Shown here: piece by piece, positions 47,038-60,170 of the stretch | How positions within the stretch are numbered: position 1 is the stretch's first letter | Layout of the letters: the number at the start of each line of letters is the position of its first letter | Source of the DNA: Allium sativum | Lineage: Eukaryota > Streptophyta > Magnoliopsida > Asparagales > Amaryllidaceae | Assembly: GCA_030737875.1 (NCBI GenBank) | Contig: CM060923.1 | Coordinates: forward strand, 37,316,501-37,380,500 | DNA: 64,000 nucleotides | Reading direction: 5' to 3' | Notes under the pieces: model-generated | Databases searched by the model: none | What the model was told of the DNA's origin: nothing | The model's input: the letters and a program-made list of their open reading frames with translations, nothing else | Translations under genes and position numbers: made by a program

Positions 47038-48879
47038 AGCGGGGTAGAAGCGTCAATTTGCGTGGATTTTGATGTTGCTTCAAGCTGTTGGTGCGATTTC
47101 TTCCTATTATCCATTTCTACACAAACAACTATGTTGAACAATAGACTACAGGTATATACTTCCTATAATGGAAAATATTGTATTCAAGTAAAAGTACGAT
47201 TCAAGATTTATGAATCATCATAGAATTATTGGTCAATTTCAAGTTTTACTATGAACTTGTATTCAAGTGCTTAAGTGTAGTGGCCAATCGAGCCTTCTAA
47301 CACAAAAAAGGACACTTCTGTATAAGTAATGTAAGTTGCATGCAAGTTTTCTAGACTATTTATCTAACTTATTATCAATGTGGGCAATCTATAGTGGAGT
47401 ATTATGGCCTAGAGAAAGTGTCTCAATTGCAGGACAAAATGTGCACAAAAAACTCTAGGCATGGCAAATCAGTTTTAGAATAGAGAAGGTTGGATATGAC
47501 GGATCCAAGATAGGTCGACCATGTTTGACCCAAAACTGGGTCGGTCACGACCGACCGAAAATGGGTCGGCCATGACTGACCCAAAATAGGTCATCTATGT
47601 CTGACCCAGAACGGGGTTGGCCATGATTGACCCAAAATAGGTCTACCATGACTGACCCAAAATGGGTCGGCCATGACTGGCCCAAAACTGGGTCGTCCAT
47701 GACTGACCCAAAATGAGTCGGTCATGACTGATCCACAACTGGGCCGGCCATGACTGACCCAGAACTAGGTTAGCCATGTTCTGGGTCGGTCATAACTAAC
47801 CTAAAAGTGGGTCGGCCATGACTGACCCAAAAATGGTTCAGCCTTGACCACTTGGAACAGGTAAGTCAAGACCGATCTTGTATGGTTCATTAGCCTAAAC
47901 TCCATGTTTTAAAAAGTGAATTTTGGCAAATGAGGACAACGCAACAAGTAAAAGACATCGGCAAAATGCAATAGTGATCGCAACAGTAAAAATTAATAAA
48001 AAAGCATAAGCATTCAACATGATCCTAATGTCATGAGCATTCCCACAAACACATGGTAGGCGTCGAGCCAAAATAAAGTCCAACAAGAAACTCATGCAAA
48101 TCGAACTCATCATACACACAGAAATCCATCACAAATAACTCCAAGACCATTCTATAGCACATCAACACTAGGAATTTGCGGCTTTGAAAACCCTAATCCG
48201 CTTCTCAATCCCAAACCGCACCAATTCAAAACCCAAACACAAGAATTGCCAAGTATAATGCAAATTTCAAAGGTATATTATCTTCTATTCACTGAATTCA
48301 AGTGGGATGGAATGGTTTGGGCTCAGAGAAGTCAAATAAGTGCAGACTTCAAGGACCGGCTCGAGTTAATTCAAGATGAAACACAGTGCTACTGAGAATA
48401 TAAATCAAGTAAAAGAAACAAGTTGGATGCGAAATGAAAATCGTGAATTTGCTTTAGAAAGGAGCTGCCGCCATTGAACAATTCTCGGTCGAGGTAATGG
48501 AAAATGAGAAGAGCGAAAGGCTGGAAGGGACTTTATAATGATCTAGCGTGAGAGACCTGATCCGATCAGTGTAACCTAACTGACCCGTATAATATGATTA
48601 GCCACTACCCATAGCTGAACGATCCATCATAATGTTGTTAAAATGTTTTTTTATAATTTTTCCAAAATGAAAAGTAGCAAAATCCAAGGGGCAAAATGTT
48701 ATCCATCAAAGAGTTTTACATACTTTGATGGTTCGGGTAGGAAAAACAGTATGTGTCGATAGCAAACACATGTGGAATGGGTCGGTCTTCAAAAGGTAGG
48801 CAGGTTTGTCGAAATCAAATAGAGAACGGGTCGGGTCGGTCTAGACTTCTAGCGTTGTGTCGGTTTATTTATTAAAATT
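47038..48879. other. Unassigned sequence upstream of H, with GGGTC quasi-palindrome repeats
   Basis: No supported gene. The interval contains the repeat array at 47500-47865. A minus-strand TATA-like TTATAAAG near 48530, followed by a pyrimidine-rich stretch, could be the H promoter. The rest shows nothing recognisable. Confidence 0.5.
47500..47865. repeat. Degenerate 25-bp quasi-palindromic tandem repeats
   Basis: About 13 units with the core GGGTCGGCCATGACTGACCC followed by AAAA(T/C). Unit spacing is 25-26 bases (47538, 47563, 47588, 47614). Each unit is an imperfect palindrome with GGGTC/GACCC ends. Confidence 0.85.
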
Positions 48880-48999
48880 GGGTTGGCCTAGTTCAGATGC
48901 ATCGGGTCGACCTAGTTCAGATGCATTGGGTCGGCCTAGTTCAGATGTATCGTGTCGGCCTAGTCTAGAAGTATCGGGTCGGTCAACTTAACGATAGAA
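48880..48999 (+). repeat. 24-bp tandem repeat, about 5 units
   Basis: Units GGGTCGRCCTAGTTCAGATG plus CATY start at 48880, 48904, 48928, 48952 and 48976. GGGTCGG-type motifs continue sparsely to 49150. They lie upstream of the TATA box at 49257 and resemble the motif at 47500-47865. Confidence 0.85.
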
Positions 49000-49256
49000 A
49001 TGAGTTGGTCTGTTAAACAAAGAGTGGGTCGGTTTATTCAAAAGTCAATGGGTCGGTCGGGTTAAAAGAGCAAGCACCACTTTATGTGGGTCAGTCAGGT
49101 AGAAACTGGGTCGACCGGGACATTCCGGATCGGTCAGATGCATAAAAACTGGCAATTAGCTGGCAACAGCTAGCGACAGCTGGTAGTGGCATTTTTGTAA
49201 ATACCCAATAGGCCGACCGAAAACCTGAAGGCTATATTTCAGCCATCCCTCACTCA

Positions 49257-49264
49257 TATAAATA
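49257..49264 (+). promoter_or_regulatory. TATA box of an LTR-like unit upstream of the C-like remnant
   Basis: TATAAATA followed by 'gaggttcaactcc'. The next 430 bases carry no supported gene. It may be the promoter of the LTR whose downstream part is the C-like sequence from about 49690. Confidence 0.55.
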
Positions 49265-49689
49265 GAGGTTCAACTCCACTTCAATGAGGGAGGAATTTTG
49301 AGACCCCGAAGGGCTGCCGAAATCTACCTTCAACAAATTCAACCTATTTCAACACCTAATCATGATCAATCCAAGAGGATTATCCATCCAGTCCGCCATG
49401 GAAGTCATCAAAGTTTCTCCATTCTTCGAAGACTCATAAATAATTCGTCCAACTTCCATTCGCCGAAGGCATCTTCATTTCCTTCCAATAATCCTTAGGG
49501 AATTGGCCAGATAATTAGAAAGGTTGAAAGATGAATGTAATCAGAATGATTGTATGCATTGTAACCGTTGTGAAAGAAATGAAAATGGATCTTGAAGTGG
49601 ATGTAGATCAAGCTTGATCGAACCACTATAAAAGTTTGCGTTTACTACTTGTTTTTTTGCTATTTTGTGGCTCTACATTTTTCTACTTA

Positions 49690-52600
49690 GAATTTAGAGA
49701 AGTACATTTTAGTACCTTTGGTGTTGATTCCACATTTGGGATCAACAAATAATAAATCGTATTTGTTGTTTGAAAACCCCACACGGGTATTGGGATTATA
49801 TTTGATATACGCTAATCGCAATTGTTTAGCTGTATGTCAATCGATGGGTTGACAGATTGTATAAGTGTTATTTATTTATTTTAATGCTTATACGGTTGTA
49901 ACATGAACTCTGGATGTTATATGAATTTTTAATGATTGTTTGTCATTATTGTTGTATGCATGCGATGTATGAAATCCATATAACTGAAATTATATGGTAA
50001 TTGATTGAGTCTGATTCCAGTTCAGAATTAATGAATATTTTAAAATAATATTCAGTGAATAATCAAAATGTGATTTTGACGTCTGATTTTGGATGGACAC
50101 GAAAATATTGAAATGTGAAGCCATGTTAATTAGTTAAACATCATTTTAAACACGAACAAGATTTTTTTGATTTTATTCATTTTATAATGAATATCAAAAA
50201 GTGATTTCAAAATCTAATATTTTGAAAATGTTATCATTTTAATATTATAATGATATAGAATATTCAATTTTTATTTAGAATTGAAAATGAAGTTGATATC
50301 GTTTTAAAATGAAATTACAAACAATTTATAAAATACGTTTTGAAAGGAAATCGACAATATATATATATATATATATTAATGGTTCGAATAGAACGCGCTG
50401 CGCAGCGATCGTTCGTGAAATGTCAACCATTAACTTCGCATCGGCATCACGGGAGATCCGACCATCGGATTCTCCTAAAAAGGAACCATTGGGTCCGTAT
50501 CAAAAATATCTTTCCAATAAATACAAGAGATTAGAAATATAACGGGTGGACTTTAAGATATGTCTGAATCAGTTATGGAAAAGGTTGCTATGGATGCAGT
50601 TCGGTGGTCGATACTAGAAACCAACTATACGGGCCTTAATAAAATTACTAAAAATATGGAAAAAATTGTGTAAAATCATAATCGATGATTTGGAAGGATT
50701 TTCGATGAAAAATTCCAGTTTTCAAAGGATAAAAATATATTTTTATCAAAAGGAACCAGTTGATAAATAGAATAATAATCCAATGTTTTTAAATAAATAA
50801 ATTGGATTGGGAATGGGTTTTAATATAACCAGAGTTTCAAATATATGAATTGGATTGGAGTTGAATAGAAATAATCTTCAGAATATTTCGATATTAGATT
50901 CCGTGACTATACGGATATGGTTGAGGAATTTGGAAGATATATATATATCATTATTCTCTATTCGATATTTTTTGGTTTTAGAATATGATATTGAATATAA
51001 GCCGATATAATTTTTATTCAGAGCCTTGTACTAATATCAAATTGGATTTTGGGTTTGTCGTGAATAATGTTTTAAATAACACTCGTTCTTTAACCCAATT
51101 AACAGCAAAGATATGATTTGGAATTTATAATCTTTTAATCAAGATTAGTGGAATTTTCCAGAGTAAAGATTTTTCCAATTTAATATATTAAATTGGTATT
51201 GAATGGAATTCGATTGGGTGATAATCAAGATGAGCTTCTGTGAAGGATAACCATTATTATATATAGAATTTAAAAGACTTTGCTGTTATTCAATTTATAT
51301 TATTAGTCTAATGTTGAAATTTATATAGAATATATACTGATCTGTTTTCCACGAAAGTTCTAGTTTGATGGAATACGATTTTGGGTTTATTGTGAACTGT
51401 GTTTTAAAGGACATTCGTTCTTTAACCATATTAAAGATAGGATTTCATGTCTGACATTGTATTCCATTGTGCTATATTCGTTGATCTCTGCTGAATATAT
51501 ATTTGTTTGGTGGTGGAGAATTTATTCTCTTGCTTAACACCCTTCTCTGAGATGTTCGAGCTTAGAGGTTATATATTGGTAGAAATCAATGGTATAGTAT
51601 AGATTGTCAATGTGGCATGATTGATTTCCCAAAGTTAAACAATCATTAAATAATGATTTTTGAGATTAAAACTAAGTGGAGTTTTAATGAATCTTTAATT
51701 AGATTGAAATAGGAATGGGATAATTAAAATTATCAAATTTAAGAATGTGATCGAGAATGGAGTACCACCAGTTTTACTCCAGGCGATAGGTAAATCGTTA
51801 ATTTGATTTGAAAATGAAATGGTAATTGAATTTACCGATAACATAGTGGTGTTAGATATGGCATACTACCAGTTTTGCTCCATGGGATGAATAGGTTGGG
51901 ATGAGATAATAAAATGAATGATTACTTCGGTAAGGCGTTAATCCCGACTAGTTTGATAAACCTTAATTTGGTTTAAACTGTGAAAAGATACGATAAAATC
52001 TTTTGAAATAATTTCCAAAGAAATGGGTTAAATAGTGTGTTTAAAAGCGATAATCTTTGATAAGATTAATGAGAACCTTTCCAGAATAAAGAAATAAGCA
52101 TAAAAGAATATTCTGGATTGGAATGAGGCGTATGATGTATTGTTATAGCACTTGATTATAAGATACGCGAGTTATTCGGAAAGACCGAATTTAACCTATT
52201 CTGAATAATTGATACGACGACTAACAGTCGAAGAGATTGAAGATGGTGCAAGACCGACGATCTTCACATCAAATGGATGGGTTGCTACTAATGCCGATGA
52301 TTAGAGTAGCTACCTTGAAAGGGCTACAGTGGTAGCCATCCGAACGTATTTGTTGATTGTTCGAATATGCGAGGGCCTCTCTCCTATATTGGACATACGG
52401 GACGAGGAATAAGGTGCCTCCGATTTCGTTTAGACCCAAAACAGACTTGCAGATGGATGATGTGTCTAACATTGTATTCCATTATGCTATATTCGTTGAT
52501 CCCTGCAAAATATATATCTATTTGGTGGCGGAGAATTTATTCTCTTGCTTAACACCCTTCTCTGAGACGTACGAGCTTAGAGGTTATATGTTGGTAGAAA

Positions 52601-52760
52601 TCAATGGTATGACATGGATTGATAGTGTGGCATGCTGAGTTGAAGTGATCCAAACTTTTGTTGAAAAGAAAAGTTTGGTTGATGATGATCAAAACACAGT
52701 TTTAAGTAGCACAGCTTTGTGTAGTGTTATTTCGCGAGCCTCACACCTCGATATGGTGGC
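49690..52760 (+). repeat. Diverged relative of the element C LTR (R/U5 portion)
   Basis: Collinear with about 18950-21845 of C1. Shared blocks include AAACCCCACACGGGT..TTGGGAT, 'acgggagatccgacc..cggattctcctaaaa', 'gagtatcaccagtttt' and 'gcgagcctcacacctcg'. Divergence is clearly greater than among the three C LTRs. It has a single unit where C has the 27-bp array (about 50190-50215), and a segment of about 150 bp (51450-51600) repeated at 52470-52620 that is single in C. The match ends abruptly near 52760, about 1.1 kb before the expected LTR end. Confidence 0.82.
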
Positions 52761-52923
52761 GAACAGATGGTTTACTTGCAACCACGTTCCCAGAAATAGG
52801 TCATTTAGGGAAATACATCACTTTTCCTTTGCATCACAATAACTCAGTCCATTACATCCCTTCCTTTCTTATTTTCTGAGTTAGACATTTAATCACCATC
52901 ATTGCAATTTATTCAAAACTTGT

Positions 52924-52964
<41 letters not shown>

Positions 52965-53125
52965 GATCTCTCACATTAAGCCTACACTTGTGAACGTTGG
53001 ATTTGCCGGGCGGGTCCGGGACGACTTCTACCAAAAGTTGAATTAACCTCGTGTCTTAGTACCATTGCATGTTTTAACTATGCATTTAGACCGTTCACAT
53101 TAGATTTACCACTTGTGAGTGTTGG
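52761..53125 (-). repeat. Fragment G of a minus-strand Tekay-like LTR
   Basis: Contains one hairpin-module copy (52968-53064, 'atctctcacattaagcc' to 'ttaacctcgtgtctta', centre GCCGGGCGGGTCCGGG), the start of a second (from 53092), and a (TA)n run at 52926-52958. LTR E interrupts the second hairpin at 53125. Confidence 0.65.
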
Positions 53126-56100
53126 TGTAACACCCCACCTCCGTTAAGGTCACTCACTAAGGGAATGCCTTAACTTCGGTGGAGCATTTTTGGTACAAGT
53201 TGCAGAAAAATTACAAGACAGACAAATAAAGCAGCGGAAAATAAATAACCTTTATTGATTAAAAACATCTTGTACAAAGATTGTTTTACAACACCAATAC
53301 TTATTACAACCAAGCATTTGTCTTGTTTAAAAAAAAGAAGCATAAACTGACAATGATATTCCGCAATAAAGCATGAGCCAGCCATAGCAGTAGAAAATGG
53401 AGTTCAAAGCAATGCATCAAAGAATCTTCAATCTCGAAAAGAGAAACGGCCCAAAATGAGCGGACCTATTCCCTCCCTGGCTACCCTGGGGGGAGGGGGG
53501 AACGGAAGAAAAGAGGCGAAAACAAACTAGGTCAGACATAAGTCCGGTAAGTCCAGTTATACTTCAGTATGTAAACAAGAAAAGGACTATGACATGAACA
53601 AACTGAACTTAGAACCATACCATAGTGATAAGATAATCCTAAAACAAGACAAGGTAAGATTAACGGAATTGGCTATCGCATCCACTTCTATCTCTCTGCA
53701 CCCGCCAAGGACTGTTTCAACAAGCATCATGATAAAATGATCCCCTTTTTATTGTGTATACAGTCCCTTATCCATCGAGTGTTACCTAGATCCAACTAGG
53801 GTTTACTTGTCGAATGCTACCTAGATTCGACCAGGGTTTACGCTACCCAGGGCCACTTGGGTTTATGCTACCTGTTGAACGCTTCTCGGATTTAGGGTTT
53901 ACGCGACCTAGGTCCAACTAGGGATTATGCTACCTATCGAACGATGCTCCCTAGTCTATGACACACTACCCAGAGCGGTATATGTTCCTATACTTTCCCC
54001 ACGTATGTTTCGTGAATCGTTGTCGATGTCAAGATGCACATGTCCTCTATATGTGCGACCCGAGTCCCTTGGCAGAGCTAATCAAGAAATACGGAACTCG
54101 GTCGGGAGCTTTCAGATATCTGCCGATTGCAGATGCTAAGGTCTGCTTTTACAGTGGCTATGGTCCCACTAGACCCGTCCCTCAACTAACAAATGAAAGA
54201 CACCCAAGAAAAGCAAGAATGAGAACTGTACGCAGGCCCTCCATGCCCCACAAACCTATTTGCCAACCTCACCCATAACTAGATAGCAAGTATATGGTCT
54301 TTTGGAGTTCTCTGCCTTTCCACTTTACGTATCTCGACTGACACAAGATGGTAGGTAGACGACGAGTTGCTATCACAGGGCAAAAACTGGTCTCGTCGAA
54401 TCACGCTGGTCCATCCTAGTCCTTAGGTTGCCTTATTATTGCAACCAAGGCATACCCTTGGCTCTTCTAACGCAGACCTTAACCTTTGTGAGCCCAGGAG
54501 GATCATCTGCAGCTTCACAGAGAAATACCAAGAGTACCCTCACGTCCCCTCGAAGCCGCGTGCTTCGTAACCTAGTTCATTGGAGCCTTCTTCATGATCA
54601 GATGGACATTCGCTCCTCCTCGTATTCTACTTGGTTTTCTTGACTAAGGTTTACTACTTAGGTCTCTTAACTAAGGTTTACTACTTAGTTTCCTAAATCG
54701 TTCGTTTTCTTAACTAAGGTTTACAGCTTAGTCCTCCTAACTATGGTTTACTACTTAGTTCTCTTTCTCGTCATGTTGGATTGGTTAAGTGTCATCAGTT
54801 AACTCAAGTTAACTTAATCCATTCACTTGTCATGTTGAATTGGTTAAGTGTTATCCAGCAGTTTACGTTGACTTAACCTACCCATATATCATGTCAAATT
54901 GGTTAAATGTTATCTAGCGGTTCATGTTGACTTAACCCACCCCTACATCATGTCAAATTGGTTAAGTGTTCCTTAACCTTACTCGTTTGTCAGGTTATAC
55001 TGGTTAAGTGTCTCTCATTAACTTAACCCTATTTATTTATCATGCTATAACGGCTAAGTGTTCTAAGTTTACTTAACCCTACCATCTAGTCTAGTTAGCA
55101 TGTTATAATGGTTAAACATTTACTTAACCTTACCCACTTGTCTAGTTTACATGTTATAATGGTTAAATGTTTCCTTAGTTACTTAACCCCCACAAATCTA
55201 GCCTTGTTAACGTGTTAAGTTGGTTAAGTGTTTCCTTAATTACATAACCTCACCATTTCTAGCTTGATTGTTCATGAGCTTTAATTAGTTAATAAAAGCA
55301 CCAACCACTCACATTAGACAGGTATTGTTGTGGTTACTGGATGTGTCGGTCGGTTCCGGGCAGTTTTGCACCACAACTCAGTCTAAACTCGGGTCTTTCT
55401 GGGCTTGATGCACTAACCTCCCGCATTAGACAGGTATTGTTGTGGTTACTGGATGTGCCGGTCGTTTCCGCGCAGGTTTACACCACAACTCAATCTAACC
55501 TCGGGTTAGGCATATTTATCTTTTACATTTTTACATATTTACCTTTCACGTTTATATGTAAATTATGGCCCACTTTCATTCTAAATCGTATACATAATTT
55601 TTGGTATATAAATTATACCATTTTCATGCTACTATTCATTTACATGCTTATGTGACAACATGCCAACTACATTTAATTTCATGTTTCCCCCAACGTTACC
55701 CCGTTGTACGTTCCAAAATTACATATAGTGTTAGGCTCGATATTTAGCCTAACTCATAAAAATGGGAAAAGCATAGAGCATGGAATATTTCAAAAACATA
55801 AAAAATGCAACATATAAATTTGGCATATGATAATAAACTTGCATGAATCATAAGCATGTAAACTTTACACAGATCAGCACAACTAGACTTGGGCATGTAA
55901 GGATGAAATTGCATAGGGTTGGATCTACTTAACATAGATCTAAACATGTAAGGTTGTAGATCTAAATATATAAGGTTGTACGACATTATTTAGCCTAACA
56001 ACTTGTGTGCAACATAGCATAAGGAAATTACCCAGTTTCTAACCATGATAGATTAATTCACAACATGATAGGTTCTTATAAATCTTGTGGAATCATGTCA

Positions 56101-56925
56101 TACAACTTGCATACAATATAAACATCATATTGACCTATAAATATTTGTATGAACTTGATGTGGTATGTAAGTGTGAATAAATTAGATCTACTAATCACCA
56201 TTGCGAGAACTAGCATAGATCCAAATTACATACTCATGAACATATACAGATCTAGATATCATACCCATGAACATATGTAGATCTAAATTGGATCTAACAT
56301 AAAAATATGTAACTTACATTAAATTAATATATATATATCTAACTTGGATCTAATCTATAAACATGTTTAAATTAACATATATGGATCTAACTTAGATCTA
56401 TCACGTACACATGTTTAAATTAACATATATATATATAGATCTAATCATAAAGTCATGTGAATTTAGACTTATAGGATTATGTGAACTTAGCTTAGCATCA
56501 TGAACTTGCATATGGCATAACTTAGGAAAATCAACAAACATGATGGCTTCATGTAAACATATAAAAACCATAAACATACTCCATGAGAACATCAATCCCA
56601 ATTAGTATCATCACAAGAATGTAATATAGGGAAATCGCATGAACAAACATGAATCCACATAGATAAACTAATAGGCACCATTCTATTATCAGCTTCTTAC
56701 AAGCCATGACTTCCAATTAATGTTTAAATTGGAAATATAACTTTACTTACAAAATATAGGCAAGTCTTGTTTTTTTTGAAATCTATTTTCTGAAGCTGAA
56801 TAGCTTTCCTTTGATGTAGATTAGTCGTTCTTTTAATTTAGATTTGATTTAGCTTGGTTCGTCTCTTTGTTAGCTTCAAGTGGCGGCTACTTTAGGTTGT
56901 CTAATGGTAGCATGACGGCTCTTGG
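53126..56925 (-). repeat. LTR E (minus strand), interrupted on the right by F
   Basis: Begins on the plus strand with TGTAACACCCCACCTCCGTT, the same 20-base terminus as F, and carries CAGCGG near 53232, the hairpin pair (55302-55508), repeated GGTTAAGTG/ACTTAACC motifs (54770-55260), and a leader-like end near 56850-56925 ('ggcggctac..aggttgtctaatggtagcatgacggctc') homologous to the F leader at about 60075-60120. No PBS on the left, so it is a 3' LTR or a solo LTR. The rest of it should lie beyond F, outside the window. Confidence 0.82.
55302..55508 (-). repeat. Tandem pair of LTR hairpins (E)
   Basis: Units 55302-55396 and 55413-55508. Outer arms are TTAGAC with GTCTAA (first) or ATCTAA (second). 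The inner stem GTTGTGGT/ACCACAAC is perfect over 8 bp in both. Confidence 0.82.
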
Positions 56926-57539
56926 TGGAACACCCCACCTCCGTTAAGGTCACTCACAAAGGGAATGCCTTAACTTTGATGGAGCATTTTAGTAAACAGA
57001 ACAGAATATTACAAGACAGATATAAAAATAATACTTGAAAAACTTTATAACTTTATTGCAGCGGACAGAAATCAATTTGGTTACAACTTTATCAAAAACT
57101 CAAGTACATATATATCAGCCTTGTTCAAAAGCCATCAGAGTACAAAACTTTAAAATCATAATCCCCACCAAAGATGCCAGAAAAAGACAAGCCATACTTT
57201 AAGCACTTCAAGCACTCCAAGTAGGAAGAAAGATCCGGATCAAGCTAGAGTATTCCCTCCTTGAAAACCTGGGGGGGGGGGGAACGGAAGAAAAGAGGCG
57301 AAACAACAAGGGTCAGACATAAAGTCTGGCAAGTCCAGTGACTTTTAGTTATGAACAGATAATAATGTCATGGCATGCAAATAAAACTGGACGAGAGATA
57401 ACAGGAAATAGGAATAACAGATATACTTAGGTTAAACAGAAGAAACATGATGATATTACTTTTCACTTCTCTGCACTAATACTAGTATAACAGGATTAGG
57501 TGTTACCCTAATGTCTAAACAGAAACAGAAACAGAAACA

Positions 57540-57790
57540 GAATAATGGGCCTTTACCACCCTAACAGAAGGTACAGAAAGCTAATGCTAATAATGGGCCT
57601 TTACCACCCGAACAGAAAGTACAGAAACAGAATGCTAGTAATGGGCCTTTACCACCCGAACAGAGACAGAAACGGAAACAGAATGTTAGAATTAGGTGTA
57701 CACTAGTAAATGTGCCTTTACCACCCGAACAGACGGTACCTCGCAGAAACAGACAGGTGTTGCCACCCAACAGAAACAGACGGTACCAAC
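57540..57790 (-). repeat. Tandem repeats in F LTR, first copy
   Basis: Four to five units of about 50 bp built on AATGGGCCTTTACCACCC plus (g)aacagaaa. The same field in the 5' LTR is at 63295-63560 with small differences, including an insertion 'aataatccctacgg'. Confidence 0.85.
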
Positions 57791-58458
57791 ATAAACAGAC
57801 AGAACTAAGTGTACCGTAAAACCCTACCCCAAGCGATCGGCTCCCTAATACATAAATACCCTGTGCCAGTCCCACAAAAGGGTGTATCACTCCCCAAAGT
57901 GGCAACCTTTAAATGACACAGACCTATTTACAGATGTCCCGGCGTCTTACATCCTCAGAGGCAGACCGGGATCCATGCACGCACATGACCCGGTTGGAAC
58001 GCACCATCAACACCCCTCGCTATTATTAGAATGAACTGCTTATAATTAGTTCAGTAAGCGTGCCCGGACCCTACCTACTGTTGGGTCAAAGTATTGATAC
58101 CAGAAAGGGTTACTGACTAATATGGGTCCCAAACAACAGATGACACAAGTATTTTTCCCTCCTAACCTTGTGCCTCCAGACTAACAGATTTCAGATTTAC
58201 TTGTTTACAAGTTCAGACATACAGAGTTCATGTCAACTAGTTCACAGATCAGAAAATCAAGTTAATAAGTTTTCAGACTAACGGATCAGACATACAGATT
58301 TAACAGATTTACAGACTTGTCTAACTTTGTACTGGGCCTACAGATTCATGTAATGGGTTTATTAATTTCATTAGTCCAGTTGGTTTAACCCTATCCACCC
58401 AACACGTTTTAGACGTCATATTTATCTCAGATTTTCATTAATTAAACATTAATGCCCA

Positions 58459-58662
58459 GACCTCTCACATTAGACTGACAGTTTGCGGCTACTGGTTAGG
58501 CCGGTTGGTTCCGGGCAGGTTTCTGCCACAAACTGAGTCTAACCTCGGGTTTCAAGCACGTTATGACTAACTTCTCACATTAGAACCTATTGTTTATGGC
58601 CACTGGATGTGCCGGGCGGTTCCGGGCAGGATTACGCCGCAAACTCATTCTAACCTCGAGTT
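58459..58662 (-). repeat. Tandem pair of LTR hairpins (F)
   Basis: Unit 58459-58551 pairs TTAGACT with AGTCTAA and AGTTTGCGGC with GCCACAAACT (one mismatch). Unit 58568-58662 pairs TTAGAA with TTCTAA and GTTTATGGC with GCCGCAAAC. Outer-stem bases differ between the units on both sides. Confidence 0.82.
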
Positions 58663-59546
58663 GGCCATGTTTATCTTTGCGGCCAATTAATTAATAATTT
58701 ACCAGTTATGCCCATGCCTAATATACATGTCAATTATTCATAACTATAGCCAATTCAAATTATGTCAATAATAGACTAAATATATCAACTCAGCAGATAA
58801 CAGATTTCGTAGATTAGGCGACTTAACAGATTTAGCAGATTAAGCAATTTAGCAGATTTAGCATATAACAAATTAGGCATTTTCAGCAGACTTAGCAGAT
58901 GACAGATTTAACAGATGAACAGATCTAGCAGATTAGGCAATATAGCAGAACTAGCAAATTAGGCAATATAACAAATTTAGCGGATAACGGATTAGGCAAT
59001 TTAACGGATTTAGCAGATTATATATATCTAAAACTCTATTTACCTATCTTGCCAAATCATAGATTTAGCCTAAACTTTCATGCCTAAATCAAGGTCATAA
59101 TTCATAATACAATATATGCCCCAAATCTTAGCCTTAATATTCCCATTTACAGTTCATGTCAAAACTAGATTTAATATTCTAGTTTACCATTTTTGTCCAA
59201 GACTAATATGCATGTAAATCATTCTCTATCATGGCCAATTCAAATTATGCCAACATATTTATTAACTTAATTAAGCTACGCCCAATGTTTCAACAAGTTC
59301 TCTAAGTACTCATGAAATGGCCCTAGCAAAAGGAATAGGAGATAAGCACAAGAAAGAATAGGCATGAAAGAATGAACCAAATACAATGATAATGGCCCCA
59401 CTAGGCTCGATGTACATAACAGTGAATGGGAATAAACTAGCAAAGTTACATACTAAATATGAGATCTAGCATCATTAAGGGAATAGGCGTAAGAAACTAA
59501 CTACAATAGTCATGGGCGACAAATCACAATAGTTTCTTGTTCAATG

Positions 59547-59710
59547 TCATAGGCAATAGTCTCATAGGCATGAATCATAGTCATAGGCAATAGTCTCATA
59601 GGCATGAATCATAGTCATAGGCAATAGTCTCATAGTCATGAATCATAATCATAGGCAATAGTCTCATAGTCATGAATCATAGTCATAGGCAATAATAGTC
59701 TCATAGGCAA
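59547..59710 (-). repeat. 34-bp tandem repeat in F LTR, about 5 units
   Basis: Unit TCATAGGCAATAGTCTCATA plus GGCATGAATCATAG. No coding content. Confidence 0.9.
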
Positions 59711-60162
59711 CAGTTTCATGTCCAATTATGCATTATTCATTATTTGTCCCAAAATTTAGCGTTCGTGTGTTAATCTCTTATGAGATTCGGGGCAGGCTCG
59801 TAGTAGCCTGGCTATAGAACAGAAAGAAGAAAGAGATACAAAATAAGATAGATCTAAACAGAACAGAACATACATAACCTCAGATTCAGATTTACAATTC
59901 ATGCCACAATCATAATTAACGTTTATATCGAAAAATAACTGTGCTTGCCTTTCATGGCTAAAGAAAAGGATTATAAATCGAATTTGATGCAGAAACGCTG
60001 ATTAATCTTCTTCGATTGTTGTTGCAGCTCTAAACTTTAATTTGAATTGTGAATGAACACTTGAGATTAGATTTAGAGGCGGCGGCTAGGGTTTAAGAGA
60101 GAGTTTGGTAGCATAATGGTGTCATAGACAATATTCTATGAATTAGGGTTAGGTTAATCACA

Positions 60163-60170
60163 TATTTATA
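60163..60170 (-). promoter_or_regulatory. TATA box of F 3' LTR
   Basis: TATAAATA on the minus strand, upstream of a leader beginning 'tgtgattaacctaaccctaa'. Confidence 0.68.

Noticed and set aside
48470..48540. Minus-strand TATA-like element followed by ATGGCGGCAGC, as a possible host gene start
   Set aside because: The frame closes after seven codons (ATG to TAA) and no downstream exon could be supported. Kept only as a possible H promoter.
49298..49498. 66-codon frame downstream of the TATA box at 49257
   Set aside because: No recognisable motif and no second copy to test conservation. It lies in a probable LTR leader.
57561..57905. 114-codon minus-strand frame with SGGKG-type repeats
   Set aside because: Produced by the 'aatgggcctttaccaccc' tandem repeats of the F LTR. 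The corresponding 5' LTR region does not keep it.
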